This document shows positions 9,199 to 19,956 of a stretch of 64,000 nucleotides of DNA, in pieces; the first letter of the stretch is position 1, and each line of letters begins with the position of its first letter. The DNA lies in the NCBI GenBank assembly GCA_934309345.1, contig CAKRDD010000020.1, positions 3,732 through 67,731 of the forward strand, given 5' to 3'. The DNA is from an uncultured Mediterraneibacter sp. GTDB taxonomy: Bacteria > Bacillota > Clostridia > Lachnospirales > Lachnospiraceae. The notes beneath the pieces were generated by a model. That model made no database searches. It saw only the letters and a program-made list of their open reading frames with translations, and was not told the DNA's origin. Both the position numbers and the translations under genes were made by a program.

Positions 9199-10737
9199 CT
9201 AATTATTCACTCCGTGGTGTGCTGCTATACTATCAACAGTCAATCCCTTGAATGTGTATCCCTGACTTCTGTAATAATCAATAATCTGTGGCAATGCCTG
9301 TACGGTTGTATCTTTTGCATCTGTATCATGCATCAGAATATTAACATGATTTGCCGTGCAGGATGTTGCGTTGGAAACCAGCTTTTCTACCGGCACATTA
9401 TTTCCGCTTGCGTCAGTAGAATCACAGTTCCAGTCAAAATATTGATAGCCTTTGTCTCTCACTGCTTTTGTAAGTGTTGTCATCAATCCTTTGACATATT
9501 TTGCACTGACGGTGTTGCTGGAACCTCCCGGAAAACGAATGATCATGGATTTTGTTCCTGTGATACTCTCTACCAGATCGGATACTTTCTGCAGATCTGC
9601 GAAGTAAGCATCTTCGGATGCGTAAACTGTTGCATAATCGTGCGTATAAGTATGAAGTCCGATCGAATGTCCTTCGGAAAAGGCTCTTTTGATCATGTCA
9701 TCATGTTCCCGATTATTTCCTGTAACGAAGAAGGTTGCCTTCGCATTTTTCTCTTTCAGGATATCAAGAATCTCTCCGGTATTCTCTGACGGACCATCAT
9801 CGAAAGTCAGATAAACAACTTTCTCATTCCAATCCGGATTCTCTTTCACTTTGATCTTTCGCTCAATCTTTGTCTCGTTTCCGGAACGGTCTTTTGCAAG
9901 ATAGGTAACAATATAAGTTCCAGGTGTCGCAAAATCCACTTTGTCAGCATCCTGTACTTCAAGTGTCGGCTCTGGATCCATATCATCCTTTACCGTAACC
10001 CCTTCATTAAGGTCCATGGTATCGCCTTGTGCAAGTTCTTTATCATCTGCTCCTTCAATGGTCGGTCCTGTTGTATCCTCTTCCAGATTCAATGTTGACT
10101 TACCTTCTGTCTTATGACCGTCGCTATCTGTTGCAGCAACAGTTACTCCGTATTTTCCTTTCTTCTCCCAGGAATCCTGTCCGATGAATTCAAGTGTGAC
10201 ATCTGATGCATCTTTTACTGATTCTACAAAATCTTCCGGCTTGATATCTTTCGGAAGTTCTGTTGTATAACTGTCTTTCATCTTAAGCTCAGGAGCTTTC
10301 GTATCCTTGACTTCAACCTCGGCTTTTACTTTATGTTTACCATAAACATAGTAAATGGTATATTTGCCTTCTTTATTCGCATCTACGTTCCCCTCCGTCT
10401 TCACATCTTTCGCTTTCCCACCGACAACGAAACGGATGTTGGACATCAGATCCATACTTTCTTTCTTTTCCTGTGCGATCACTTTACTCCGTAATACGAT
10501 CGGATTCATTTTAAAATAAGTAAATGTCGAAACTGCCGGAACTAACACAACGAGCAGAATCAATGCAATTGCAATTCTCCTTCGTCTTTTAAGGCGTCGG
10601 ATGCGTTGTTCATTCCTCTTGCGTCTCTCCCACTCTTTCCTGATGGATTCCGTACTTTTCCCCATTGTACTGTAATGTTCGTAAAACGCTTGTTCTTTCT
10701 TGCGTTCTTTTTCTTCTTTTGTTTCTTTAGACCACAT
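9199..10737 (-). CDS. Membrane-anchored polysaccharide deacetylase with Ig-like domains
   Basis: Predicted cell-wall N-acetylglucosamine or related deacetylase, 512 residues. It has a highly charged cytoplasmic N-terminus (1-54), one membrane segment (about 55-76), then two or three beta-rich Ig-like modules (about 95-298) that carry repeated DTKAP/DTTGP boundaries and resemble bacterial surface Ig repeats. The NodB catalytic domain is C-terminal: TFDDGP (311-316), the metal site HTYTHD (362-367), RFPGGSS, DWNCDSTDA and ILMHD. All the usual metal and catalytic positions appear present. The active site would face the wall. It stands alone between the toxin-antitoxin pair and the SulP gene. Confidence 0.92.
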   Translation of the reverse strand: MWSKETKEEKERKKEQAFYEHYSTMGKSTESIRKEWERRKRNEQRIRRLKRRRRIAIALILLVVLVPAVSTFTYFKMNPIVLRSKVIAQEKKESMDLMSNIRFVVGGKAKDVKTEGNVDANKEGKYTIYYVYGKHKVKAEVEVKDTKAPELKMKDSYTTELPKDIKPEDFVESVKDASDVTLEFIGQDSWEKKGKYGVTVAATDSDGHKTEGKSTLNLEEDTTGPTIEGADDKELAQGDTMDLNEGVTVKDDMDPEPTLEVQDADKVDFATPGTYIVTYLAKDRSGNETKIERKIKVKENPDWNEKVVYLTFDDGPSENTGEILDILKEKNAKATFFVTGNNREHDDMIKRAFSEGHSIGLHTYTHDYATVYASEDAYFADLQKVSDLVESITGTKSMIIRFPGGSSNTVSAKYVKGLMTTLTKAVRDKGYQYFDWNCDSTDASGNNVPVEKLVSNATSCTANHVNILMHDTDAKDTTVQALPQIIDYYRSQGYTFKGLTVDSIAAHHGVNN

Positions 10738-10769
10738 GCTTATCCCTTTTTTCTTTTCTATTCTTAGAA

Positions 10770-10797
10770 TCAGGGGACAATCAAAATTGTCCCCTGA
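10770..10797. repeat. Hairpin containing the AGGGGACA motif
   Basis: Perfect 12-bp inverted repeat TCAGGGGACAAT / ATTGTCCCCTGA with a 4-nt loop, followed on the plus strand by CTTTTTC. It lies between two minus-strand genes, so it does not terminate an obvious plus-strand gene. Related AGGGGAC/GTCCCCT cores occur at 21689-21714 and 34965-34979. Confidence 0.65.
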
Positions 10798-10894
10798 CTT
10801 TTTCTTCCATATTAATCATAGCATTCCTTTTTTGCAGAAACAAGGGAACTTTGACAATCCTAATGATTTATTAAGAATCTGGATAGAATATTCT

Positions 10895-13048
10895 TTAGAA
10901 TTCTTCATCTTTCCAGTGTTTCAGACGCTTTACTGCATCTGGATTCTGTTTCTCAAGTCTTCGCTCCAGCCGCTCTCTTCGCTCTTCAATATGCTCAACA
11001 ATCTCTGGATGCTCTTTCAGAAGACGATCTCTAAGTTTTCTTCTTCTACGCTCGATCAATTCGATGACGAGTTTTTTGTTTTCTTTCACATCACTTGGAA
11101 GATCATCTAAGTGAAGCTCCATTCTGCGGAGCAGCTCATCTTCATCAAGTGCTCCAAGTGAATTCCAGAATTCCAGTTTTTCTTCGATTCCTTCTTCGGA
11201 AAGCTTCTCAAGATCTGTGATCTCATGAATCTGCTTCACAATAGAAAGAACTCGTTTTTCGATTTCTTTGACTGCATCATCACCAAATGCCCATGCAAAC
11301 TCTTCCAGTGTATTTTCTTCTTCTGCAGGAAGGGAAAAATATTCTCTTCTCTTGATCTTCTCGAGATCTTCTTCTGGAATGTCCAGAGGGCAAGGCTGCT
11401 CAATCCCCGCATCATGAAGTGCCGCAAGAATTGTTCTTCGTACAACACCTTCTTTGATCAGATGTCCGATTCCAAGTTTTCTCATCTGATCGTTAACTTC
11501 TCTGGAATGTTCTGTGATATAGAACTTAATTCCACGCTTTTTCAGGCTTGCTGCAAGCATTTCGAGTGCATCCGCTGCTGTAATATCCAGGCTGTTGATT
11601 GCTGATGCGTCCAGGATCACAACCTTTGTATCCTCTTTAATGCTGTTTTCAATATCTGAAACCAGCACTTTGATATTTGCAAAGAAAAGGTTCTCGCTAA
11701 ATCTGTAAATGATCACGTGCTTGATCGGATACGCAAAACGGTTCCTCTCCAGATCATAATATACTTCTTTTCCCGGAATCATTCCACGGAAAGATCTCGG
11801 AGGGTTTGTAGCCTTTAAAATTACTGCTACAAAAGACAACAGAATTCCGATCACAACTCCGTAAATCGTACCAAGGAACAGCACACCGATCCCTGCTGCA
11901 ATAAAAATATAGAATTCGTTTCTGCTTACTTTAAACAAGCGCACTGCAAGATGTGTCTCTACAACATTCATCAGTGCAGAGATTACGATTGCCGTCAATA
12001 CCGGAACCGGAAGATATTCGATAAATCCGGTTGCACCTATGAGTACAACTGCCATTGTCAGTCCAGCTGTAATGGATACAACCTGTGTCTTTCCTCCATA
12101 CTGTTCATTCATGGAAGTCCTGGAAATACTTCCATTTACCGGGCAGCATCCAACTGCACCGGCAGCAAGATTTCCAGCGGCACAGGCGAGGATTTCCTGA
12201 CGGTCATCCAGTTCATATCCGTTTTTGGATGCAAAATTGTTCTCTGATAAAAGTGTCTCTGCCATGATCACAACAGCAACCATAAGTGCTCTTCCCACTG
12301 CCTGTGTAAGATTAATCCCTGTAAAATCTGGAAAAATGAGCCGCGGAAGCCCCGGTTGGACTGCCTGCAGGAGAACTACACCATACTGATTCACATGAAA
12401 AACCAGTGTCGAAAGGACTCCGGCAATCATAATAACGATTGCCATCGGGAACTTTGGAATTAACTTTTTGGATACAATTAAAATCACAAGTGCTCCAACT
12501 CCCATTCCAAAGGACAGCCAGTTCATCTTTGCGATCGCCAGGAAAATGTGTTCTGCAAGTTCTATGAATTCTCCTGTTCCCGCCGGGCTTCCCATCAGTT
12601 TCGGAATCTGCATCAGAATAATCGTCACCGCGATACCACTGATAAATCCACCCATAACCGGTGTCGAGATAAAATCAACAATCTTATCTGCATGTAAAAA
12701 GTAAAACAATAATAACCAGAGTCCTGCAAACAATGCGATCAATGGTACATACTGCAATGCCTGGGCTGATTCTGCTGTCACTCCAAGTGTCGCCAGCGCA
12801 GCTCCGACAATTGCCGCCGGTGCCGCATCTACTCCGAAGATAAACTGTCTTGAAGTTGAGAACATTGCAAATAGCAGGATCGGCAAAACAGATCCATAAA
12901 GTCCATACACCGCCGGAACGCCTGCAATCTGTGCATATCCCATAGAGATTGGAATTGAGACCGCAGCCATAATGATCCCACTGAAAATATCCTTCGGCAA
13001 ATATTCTTTTTTATAATTTTTTAACGTTGGAAATATTTTTACAGACAC
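10895..13048 (-). CDS. SulP/SLC26-type anion permease with STAS domain and long charged tail
   Basis: Multi-span inner-membrane anion transporter (sulfate, bicarbonate or other anion; substrate not deducible), 717 residues. The SulP opening motif is clear (KDIFSGIIMAAVSIPISMGY), with about 10-12 hydrophobic segments to residue 420 and NGSISRTSMNEQYGGKTQ, a family signature. A STAS domain follows (about 440-545; VVILDASAINSLDITA). Beyond it is an atypical extension of roughly 170 residues, very rich in Glu, Arg and Lys (for example IERRRRKLRDRL), predicted helical. The start is GTG at 13048 with a weak AAGAAGTGA. Gene order with recQ upstream suggests no functional link. Confidence 0.9.
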   Translation of the reverse strand: MSVKIFPTLKNYKKEYLPKDIFSGIIMAAVSIPISMGYAQIAGVPAVYGLYGSVLPILLFAMFSTSRQFIFGVDAAPAAIVGAALATLGVTAESAQALQYVPLIALFAGLWLLLFYFLHADKIVDFISTPVMGGFISGIAVTIILMQIPKLMGSPAGTGEFIELAEHIFLAIAKMNWLSFGMGVGALVILIVSKKLIPKFPMAIVIMIAGVLSTLVFHVNQYGVVLLQAVQPGLPRLIFPDFTGINLTQAVGRALMVAVVIMAETLLSENNFASKNGYELDDRQEILACAAGNLAAGAVGCCPVNGSISRTSMNEQYGGKTQVVSITAGLTMAVVLIGATGFIEYLPVPVLTAIVISALMNVVETHLAVRLFKVSRNEFYIFIAAGIGVLFLGTIYGVVIGILLSFVAVILKATNPPRSFRGMIPGKEVYYDLERNRFAYPIKHVIIYRFSENLFFANIKVLVSDIENSIKEDTKVVILDASAINSLDITAADALEMLAASLKKRGIKFYITEHSREVNDQMRKLGIGHLIKEGVVRRTILAALHDAGIEQPCPLDIPEEDLEKIKRREYFSLPAEEENTLEEFAWAFGDDAVKEIEKRVLSIVKQIHEITDLEKLSEEGIEEKLEFWNSLGALDEDELLRRMELHLDDLPSDVKENKKLVIELIERRRRKLRDRLLKEHPEIVEHIEERRERLERRLEKQNPDAVKRLKHWKDEEF

Positions 13049-13087
13049 TTTTATGTCACTTCTTTCTTTTACTTCTATATTTTGCTG

Positions 13088-15049
13088 TTAATTCTCTACG
13101 CTTCCAAACGGTCCGATGTCCAGGGGATTCTGTTTCTGAACCGCGTCTGTCCACTCAGCATCTTCTGATACACCATAACCTTTTTTATCACCTGCTGTCA
13201 CTTCTTGGATCTTATCAAGAAAAACTGTTCCGTATTGCTCATATTTCTTAAGTCCCATGCCATGTACACTAAGTATTTCTTCTTTATTAACCGGAACAAG
13301 TACACACATCTCATGTAATGTACGATCTGAAGCAACCATGTATGGCGGAATTCCTTTTTTCTTTGCCAAAGAATAACGCATAGAACGCAATTCTTCGAAT
13401 AATTCCCGGCTTTTATCCGTAAGATTTCCGAAAATCTCGCCTTTTCTACGAGATGCTTTTTTTCCACTTTCGGACTTCTTCTTTTCTGTAAGCTCTGACT
13501 TTTTACAGCGAAGTTTCAATTCTTTTGATTGCAGTAATTCTTCTGATCGGTCTGTCAGTTTCAGAATCGCATAACGGTCTGCGCTCTGCTGAAGGTATCC
13601 GTGTTCAAGCAGTGTATAAACTACATCTTTCAGTCTCTGCTGTGGACATTTACTCTGTCTTCCATAAACGGAAAGTTCATTCATCCCTGCACTTCTGATC
13701 TTCGCTGTATTCGCTCCCGACAGTGTGGAAAGGATCATTGTCATACCGTATCTCTGCATGGATTCGCGCACACATTCGATTACATCTGCCGCAATCTCTC
13801 CGACATCAAGCTCAACAAATTCTTCCAAACAATTGGAACAATTTCCACAATGTTCTTCTGTCTCCTGTCCGAAATAATTCAATATGTATTTTCTAAGACA
13901 CATGCTTGTCGTACAATAATTACTCATCTTACGCAGCCGGAGAACATCCTGTTCCCGGTTCACCTGGAGTTCTTCTTCTGTGTATTCTCCAATCTGCTCT
14001 TTACTGTCTATCAGAAGCTGATTGATCATGATATCCTGCGGTGAATAGAAAAGGATACATTCTGCCGGTTCTCCGTCTCGCCCGGCTCTGCCTGCCTCCT
14101 GGTAATAATTTTCCATGCTCTGCGGCATATTATAATGAAGTACAAAACGGACATTGGACTTATCTATTCCCATTCCGAATGCATTCGTTGCGATCATGAT
14201 CTGGATCCTGTCATAAATGAAATCTTCCTGGCTCTCATTTCTTGCCTCTGTCCCCATTCCTGCGTGATATCGTCCCACAGAGAATCCGGCATTCTGCAAT
14301 TCCAGATAGAGTTCATCTACATTTTTTCTTGTCGCACAGTAAATAATTCCGCTGTCTTCTCTGTGCTGTGTAAGATATTCCTTGATTGCTTCCTTCTTCC
14401 CACGCGCCGGTCTTACTTCGAAGTAAAGGTTCTCTCTGTCAAAACCGGATACATTTATATAAGGAGATTCAAGATCAAGTACTTCGAGAATGTCTTCTCT
14501 TACTTTCTGTGTCGCAGTTGCTGTAAATGCACTGACAACCGGGCGTCTTGGAAGCTGGCGGATGAATTCTGTGATCTTCACATAACTTGGCCGGAAATCC
14601 TGCCCCCACTGGGAAATACAGTGCGCCTCATCGATTGTCACCATAGAGAGTTCTGTATGGCATGCAAAATCCAGAAAACGCGGTGTCAACAGACGTTCCG
14701 GTGCGACATAAATCATCTTATATCTGCCTTCCGCTGCCAGCTCTAATGCTTTTGTAATCTGCCGTTCTGTCAGTGCACTGTTGATATAAGCTGCATGAAC
14801 TCCTGCTTCATTCAATGCTTTCACCTGATCGATCATCAATGAAATCAGCGGTGATACTACGATCGTGATCCCAGACATCAGAAGTGCCGGAACCTGATAA
14901 CAGAGTGACTTTCCTGCTCCGGTCGGCATGATTGCAAGCACATCTCTTCCATTCAAGATCTGATCTACAATCTCCTCCTGTCCTTTGCGGAAAGAATCGT
15001 ATCCAAAAATTTCTTTTAATATCTGTGTTTTTCTGCTGTTGCTTTCCAT
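13088..15049 (-). CDS. recQ: ATP-dependent DNA helicase RecQ
   Basis: 3'-5' superfamily 2 helicase in DNA repair and recombination, 653 residues. Motifs in order: FGYDSFRKGQEEIV (Q-motif region), PTGAGKS (42-48), DEAH (140-143), SAFTATAT, and QEAGRAGRDG (motif VI). The RQC zinc site follows as CLRKYILNYFGQ and CGNCSNC. A C-terminal HRDC domain is recognisable around 525-600 (LFEELRSMRYSLAKKKGIPP). AAAGG lies upstream of the ATG. Length and domain order are normal for the family. It is followed 39 bases later by the SulP gene on the same strand. Confidence 0.95.
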   Translation of the reverse strand: MESNSRKTQILKEIFGYDSFRKGQEEIVDQILNGRDVLAIMPTGAGKSLCYQVPALLMSGITIVVSPLISLMIDQVKALNEAGVHAAYINSALTERQITKALELAAEGRYKMIYVAPERLLTPRFLDFACHTELSMVTIDEAHCISQWGQDFRPSYVKITEFIRQLPRRPVVSAFTATATQKVREDILEVLDLESPYINVSGFDRENLYFEVRPARGKKEAIKEYLTQHREDSGIIYCATRKNVDELYLELQNAGFSVGRYHAGMGTEARNESQEDFIYDRIQIMIATNAFGMGIDKSNVRFVLHYNMPQSMENYYQEAGRAGRDGEPAECILFYSPQDIMINQLLIDSKEQIGEYTEEELQVNREQDVLRLRKMSNYCTTSMCLRKYILNYFGQETEEHCGNCSNCLEEFVELDVGEIAADVIECVRESMQRYGMTMILSTLSGANTAKIRSAGMNELSVYGRQSKCPQQRLKDVVYTLLEHGYLQQSADRYAILKLTDRSEELLQSKELKLRCKKSELTEKKKSESGKKASRRKGEIFGNLTDKSRELFEELRSMRYSLAKKKGIPPYMVASDRTLHEMCVLVPVNKEEILSVHGMGLKKYEQYGTVFLDKIQEVTAGDKKGYGVSEDAEWTDAVQKQNPLDIGPFGSVEN

Positions 15050-15082
15050 CTGCTGCCTTTCACCTGTTGTTGCCTTTCACTT

Positions 15083-15748
15083 CTAAAATCCAAACATTGC
15101 ATTCAGTCTTTCCAGTCTTTCTTCAAATTCCAGGTAAAACTGTGCTTCTTCCTCTGCCTGATATGGCATCTGATAAAAGTTGCGGAGAACCACAACCGTC
15201 AGTACTTTCGCGTTCTGCTCATCAAGTTCTTTCATGCCTTCTTCGCAGTTCTTAAGAAATGTATGCCATCTCCACACGAAATCTTCGTATCTCTTCTGAT
15301 CTGCAATTCCAAGCCACTTCTTAATCTTCACTTTGCCGCGTTCCTGCTTCTTACATTCATGCACCTGGATAAAATACTTGAATCCATTCTCCTCATAAAT
15401 ACGTCCAAGAGGGAACAGGCGGCAGATTCCCGGTCTGTATCCATGAATGGAACATCTTCCATCTTTCAAGAATGGACAGACTTCTCGCTCTCCATCCATC
15501 TTCAGATTTGGGAGTATCATTCCGTCAACTACATTCAATTCCAGATAGTTTGCAAGCAATGCATCAAAATTCTCTTTCTTCCCAAGTTGCAGTCTCCACA
15601 GATCCATTGGATCCAATATGATGGAACTGCCCATCCCCTGGCAACATGCGGAACACCCTTCACAATCGTGACAGTCCACCTTAACCATATCTCCGGAGGA
15701 ATACAGACGTCCATCTGAAATTTCATTAAGATCTACTTCGCGCTTCAT
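15083..15748 (-). CDS. YkgJ-type cysteine-cluster protein (zinc/iron chelating family)
   Basis: 221-residue soluble protein of the YkgJ/UPF0153 family, with a Cys-rich site presumed to bind Zn or Fe. Visible cysteines: CHDCEGCSACC near 26-36, then CPFLKDGRCSIHGYRPGICRLFP around 92-114, which is the family pattern. The C-terminal half is helical and charged with no recognised domain. The start ATG at 15748 is preceded by GGAG at 11 bases. It lies 33 bases upstream of recQ on the same strand, so the two may be co-transcribed. Biochemical role unknown. Confidence 0.88.
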   Translation of the reverse strand: MKREVDLNEISDGRLYSSGDMVKVDCHDCEGCSACCQGMGSSIILDPMDLWRLQLGKKENFDALLANYLELNVVDGMILPNLKMDGEREVCPFLKDGRCSIHGYRPGICRLFPLGRIYEENGFKYFIQVHECKKQERGKVKIKKWLGIADQKRYEDFVWRWHTFLKNCEEGMKELDEQNAKVLTVVVLRNFYQMPYQAEEEAQFYLEFEERLERLNAMFGF

Positions 15749-15990
15749 TTTTAGTCTATCTCCATTTTCTTCTGAATATAATCATGTTCTATTAGTATAA
15801 TACAGATGGACTGTTGGTTGCAAGAGCTGTGTTCTTTAAATGCGTTGACCAAAACAACTCATCTTAGAATCCAGGCCAACATAATTTACAAATGACAGAA
15901 CAAAGAATGTGCCTTGGCACATTCTTGCGCCTGCGGCGGTCGCTTGCGACATCTTCATTGTACGCCGCAGTGCGCATCCTTAGCGGAGCG
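15749..15990. other. Intergenic tract with short GC-rich palindromes
   Basis: No gene is seen. The right part departs from the AT-rich background. It has a palindrome GAATGTGCC-TT-GGCACATTC (15905-15924), then GTCGC-TT-GCGAC (15939-15950), then CGCCGCAG and AGCGGAGCG. Similar tracts recur at 24475-24556 and 51200-51240. Confidence 0.55.
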
Positions 15991-16032
15991 TTTTTTATAT
16001 ATTAGGAAAGCACTTTCCTAATATATAAAAAA
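15991..16032. repeat. 42-bp perfect palindrome
   Basis: Two 20-base arms (15991-16010 and 16013-16032) pair perfectly around a 2-nt CA loop. The right arm overlaps the galE terminator stem, so the two structures exclude each other. Confidence 0.85.
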
Positions 16033-16093
16033 GTTGTTGATGGCACAGGAAACCGCACTATCATCGCGCGCCCCTGCTCATCAACAACTTTTT
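16028..16093 (-). terminator. Terminator of galE
   Basis: Arms AAAAAGTTGTTGATG (16028-16042) and CATCAACAACTTTTT (16079-16093) enclose a GC-rich loop. On the minus strand the stem ends in TTTTTTATAT, 29 bases after the galE stop codon. Confidence 0.85.
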
Positions 16094-16121
16094 ATTTCAC
16101 ATTATAAATGATTAATCAAAC

Positions 16122-17138
16122 TTAATCCTCGTATCCGTTCGGATTCATGCTCTGCCATCTCCAGGAATCTTCACACATCTTGTTCAGATCTCTCTCAGCT
16201 ACCCAGTGCAGTTCTTCCTTTGCCTTGGAAGCATCACAGTAACATGTAGCAATGTCTCCTGCACGGCGTGGTTTGATCTGGTAAGGGATCTCTTTTCCAC
16301 AAGCTTTGGAGAATGCTTTCACCATATCAAGTACGGAATATCCGTTTCCTGTTCCAAGATTATATACGGAAACTCCTGCTTTCTCTTTCAGTTTCTCTAC
16401 GGCACGGACATGTCCCACTGCAAGATCAACTACGTGGATGTAATCACGGACACCTGTTCCGTCATGTGTATCATAATCATCTCCAAACACACCGAGGCAC
16501 TCAAGTTTACCGATTGCAACCTGTGTAATGTATGGAATCAGGTTGTTCGGGATTCCCTTCGGATCTTCTCCGATCAGTCCGCTCTCATGAGCTCCGATTG
16601 GGTTGAAGTAACGAAGAAGTACGACATTCCACTCCGGATCTGCTGTATGAAGATCTGTCAGGATCTGCTCAAGCATCCATTTTGTCCATCCGTATGGGTT
16701 TGTACATGTTCCCTTCGGGCACTCTTCTGTGATCGGGATAAATGCCGGATCACCGTATACTGTTGCAGAAGAACTGAAGATGATATTCTTCACGCCATGA
16801 TTTCTCATCACATCACAGAGAACTAAAGTTCCGGCAATGTTATTCTCATAATATTCGAGTGGCTTAACAACAGATTCACCAACTGCTTTCAGTCCTGCGA
16901 AATGAATAACTGACTCGATCTCTTCTTTCTCAAAGATCTCGTTCATTGCTTCTTTGTCACGGATATCTGCTTTATAGAACTTCAGATCTTTTCCTGTAAT
17001 CTGTTTTACTCTGTCTACAGCTTTCTCTGACGCATTGTAAAGGTTATCTGCGATTACAACATCATATCCTGCATTCAAAAGTTCTACACATGTGTGGCTT
17101 CCGATAAATCCGGCGCCTCCTGTTACTAAAATTGCCAT
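16122..17138 (-). CDS. galE: UDP-glucose 4-epimerase
   Basis: NAD-dependent extended SDR that interconverts UDP-glucose and UDP-galactose; Leloir pathway; 338 residues. The N-terminal [10 protein letters not shown] motif binds NAD. The active site shows the Ser of [10 protein letters not shown] and the YxxxK in [19 protein letters not shown] and a C-terminal RPGD-like RRAGDIA are typical of GalE. AAAGGAGG precedes the ATG with good spacing. It has its own promoter and terminator and therefore looks monocistronic, with the nucleotidyltransferase upstream on the same strand about 200 bases away. Confidence 0.95.
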   Translation of the reverse strand: MAILVTGGAGFIGSHTCVELLNAGYDVVIADNLYNASEKAVDRVKQITGKDLKFYKADIRDKEAMNEIFEKEEIESVIHFAGLKAVGESVVKPLEYYENNIAGTLVLCDVMRNHGVKNIIFSSSATVYGDPAFIPITEECPKGTCTNPYGWTKWMLEQILTDLHTADPEWNVVLLRYFNPIGAHESGLIGEDPKGIPNNLIPYITQVAIGKLECLGVFGDDYDTHDGTGVRDYIHVVDLAVGHVRAVEKLKEKAGVSVYNLGTGNGYSVLDMVKAFSKACGKEIPYQIKPRRAGDIATCYCDASKAKEELHWVAERDLNKMCEDSWRWQSMNPNGYED

Positions 17139-17172
17139 TTTTAAAATCCTCCTTTGAGCTTTGACTGCTCAG

Positions 17173-17242
17173 GCTGCTGCCACACACAGTAACTGTGTTC
17201 AGCAGCTTGCTTATCTTTGCTTTGTTGTCTCTGATTATAGCA
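17173..17242 (-). promoter_or_regulatory. galE promoter and leader hairpin
   Basis: An extended -10, TGC-TATAAT, lies on the minus strand at 17234-17242; no convincing -35 was found. The approximately 90-nt leader contains a hairpin with GCTGCTG / CAGCAGC arms (17173-17179 and 17200-17206). No known riboswitch is recognised. Confidence 0.6.
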
Positions 17243-17340
17243 CATCCACCACAAAAATCTTTATACGAATAGTTCCTCTTATGGTAAAAATGTTGCATGA
17301 TTATTATGATTCACAAGTTCTGTGACTGACAACATATAAT

Positions 17341-18261
17341 CTAATCCCACAATTTCTGTGGATAAAGACCTTCATCTTTCAGAGCCTGTACTGCTGCAAC
17401 TACAACCGGCTTGTCTTCTTTGTATGTAACTCCATACCATTTATCTTCGGATTCAAGTACTCTTACGGTTGCTTTTCCTTCTGCTAGAAGATCACTAACT
17501 ACAGATGGAAGGAAGTACTCACATTTCATCGGATTCTCCTTAATACCTTTCTCAAGGAATGCCGGGAATCCTGCTTTGATCTCATCGAGAATACTTCTTG
17601 TGAATCCCCACATATTCATGGATACAAGAGTATCTCCGTCGATAGTTGTCCATGTCTCTCCGTCATCTTCTGAGAAAGCGATTCCACCGTCACGCTTCTC
17701 GATCTTTGTACGCTCTGTGATTCCAACCAGCTCTTTCGCCTCATTGAGTTCACATACGCCACGGGCAACATGTCCGTTGTCTGTAACTGTATTCTTCAGA
17801 CGATAACCTACCATTGTATAACGGTACTTGTCATCATCTTCATGTGTTGTAAGGAATTCATAGATTGTCTCAAATGCATGGCGTCCGTAATAATCGTCCG
17901 CATTGATTACTGCAAATGGTCCATCCACCTCATCGATCGCACTTAAAACAGCATGTGCTGTTCCCCAGGGCTTTACACGTCCTTCCGGAACTTCGTAGCC
18001 TTCCGGGAGATTGTTCAGATCCTGGAATACATACGCTACATCCATGATCTTCTCAATTCTCTTTCCAACAGCTTCTTTAAAATCTGCTTCATTTTCTTTC
18101 TTAATAATAAATACGACTTTCTCGAATCCTGCGCGTTTTGCATCAAAGATCGAGAAATCCATAATAATATGTCCTTCCTGATCTACCGGGTCAATCTGCT
18201 TCAGCCCGCCATATCTGCTTCCCATTCCTGCTGCCATAATGACCAGAACCGGTTTCTTCAT
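17341..18261 (-). CDS. Sugar-phosphate nucleotidyltransferase family protein
   Basis: Predicted NTP:sugar-1-phosphate nucleotidyltransferase, 306 residues. Support: the N-terminal VIMAAGMGSRYGGLKQ signature, WGTAHAVLSA, and the metal-binding INADDYYG. Placement upstream of galE suggests UDP-sugar supply, but the protein is not a textbook GalU (the E-K-P region is atypical), so the base and sugar are unassigned. A longer frame starts at 18276, but GGAGG lies 8 bases before ATG 18261 (MKKPVLVIM). Cytoplasmic; no extra domains. Confidence 0.82.
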   Translation of the reverse strand: MKKPVLVIMAAGMGSRYGGLKQIDPVDQEGHIIMDFSIFDAKRAGFEKVVFIIKKENEADFKEAVGKRIEKIMDVAYVFQDLNNLPEGYEVPEGRVKPWGTAHAVLSAIDEVDGPFAVINADDYYGRHAFETIYEFLTTHEDDDKYRYTMVGYRLKNTVTDNGHVARGVCELNEAKELVGITERTKIEKRDGGIAFSEDDGETWTTIDGDTLVSMNMWGFTRSILDEIKAGFPAFLEKGIKENPMKCEYFLPSVVSDLLAEGKATVRVLESEDKWYGVTYKEDKPVVVAAVQALKDEGLYPQKLWD

Positions 18262-18375
18262 AATGAAATCCTCCAAATATTATTAAATATTATGTTGCCT
18301 GATGGCAATTACATTTCTATTGTATGACATATAGCTAAAAAAATCTAGATGAAAATCAAAGAAATACATGCACAA

Positions 18376-18421
18376 AAATCCATGCATTTCATCCCACAGG
18401 GATCATAAAATGCATGGATTT
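18376..18421 (-). terminator. Terminator of enolase
   Basis: Perfect 14-bp arms AAATCCATGCATTT / AAATGCATGGATTT with an 18-nt loop. On the minus strand the stem runs into TTTTTGTG, shortly after the eno stop codon. Confidence 0.85.
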
Positions 18422-18449
18422 CCCGGATTGTCAGATTATTTTACTGATG

Positions 18450-19814
<1,365 letters not shown>

Positions 19815-19825
19815 TTATTCACATA

Positions 19826-19904
19826 GTTAGTTTTCTCTAACCATATGTATTCTATCAAGTTTCTTTGTAAAACGCAATGTTTTTACATGATAATGATTCT
19901 CATT
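19826..19904 (-). promoter_or_regulatory. eno promoter with Fur-like box and GTTAG palindrome
   Basis: Minus strand, in order: GATAATGATTCTCATT as read on the plus strand (19889-19904, Fur-box-like); -35 TTGCGT (19872-19877); 17-base spacer; -10 TAGAAT (19849-19854); then GTTAG-TTTTCT-CTAAC (19826-19841) over the predicted start site. The layout is nearly the same as upstream of the DUF2325 gene. Confidence 0.72.
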
Positions 19905-19956
19905 TTGTGGACTTCTATATATTATCTGCACTTGCTATTATTTATATTCTTACTTT

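Noticed and set aside
17143..17242. Riboswitch in the galE leader
   Set aside because: One simple hairpin only; no known riboswitch core recognised.
2146..18261. A single gal operon joining galM, galE and the nucleotidyltransferase
   Set aside because: galM lies 13 kb away, and galE has its own promoter and terminator.
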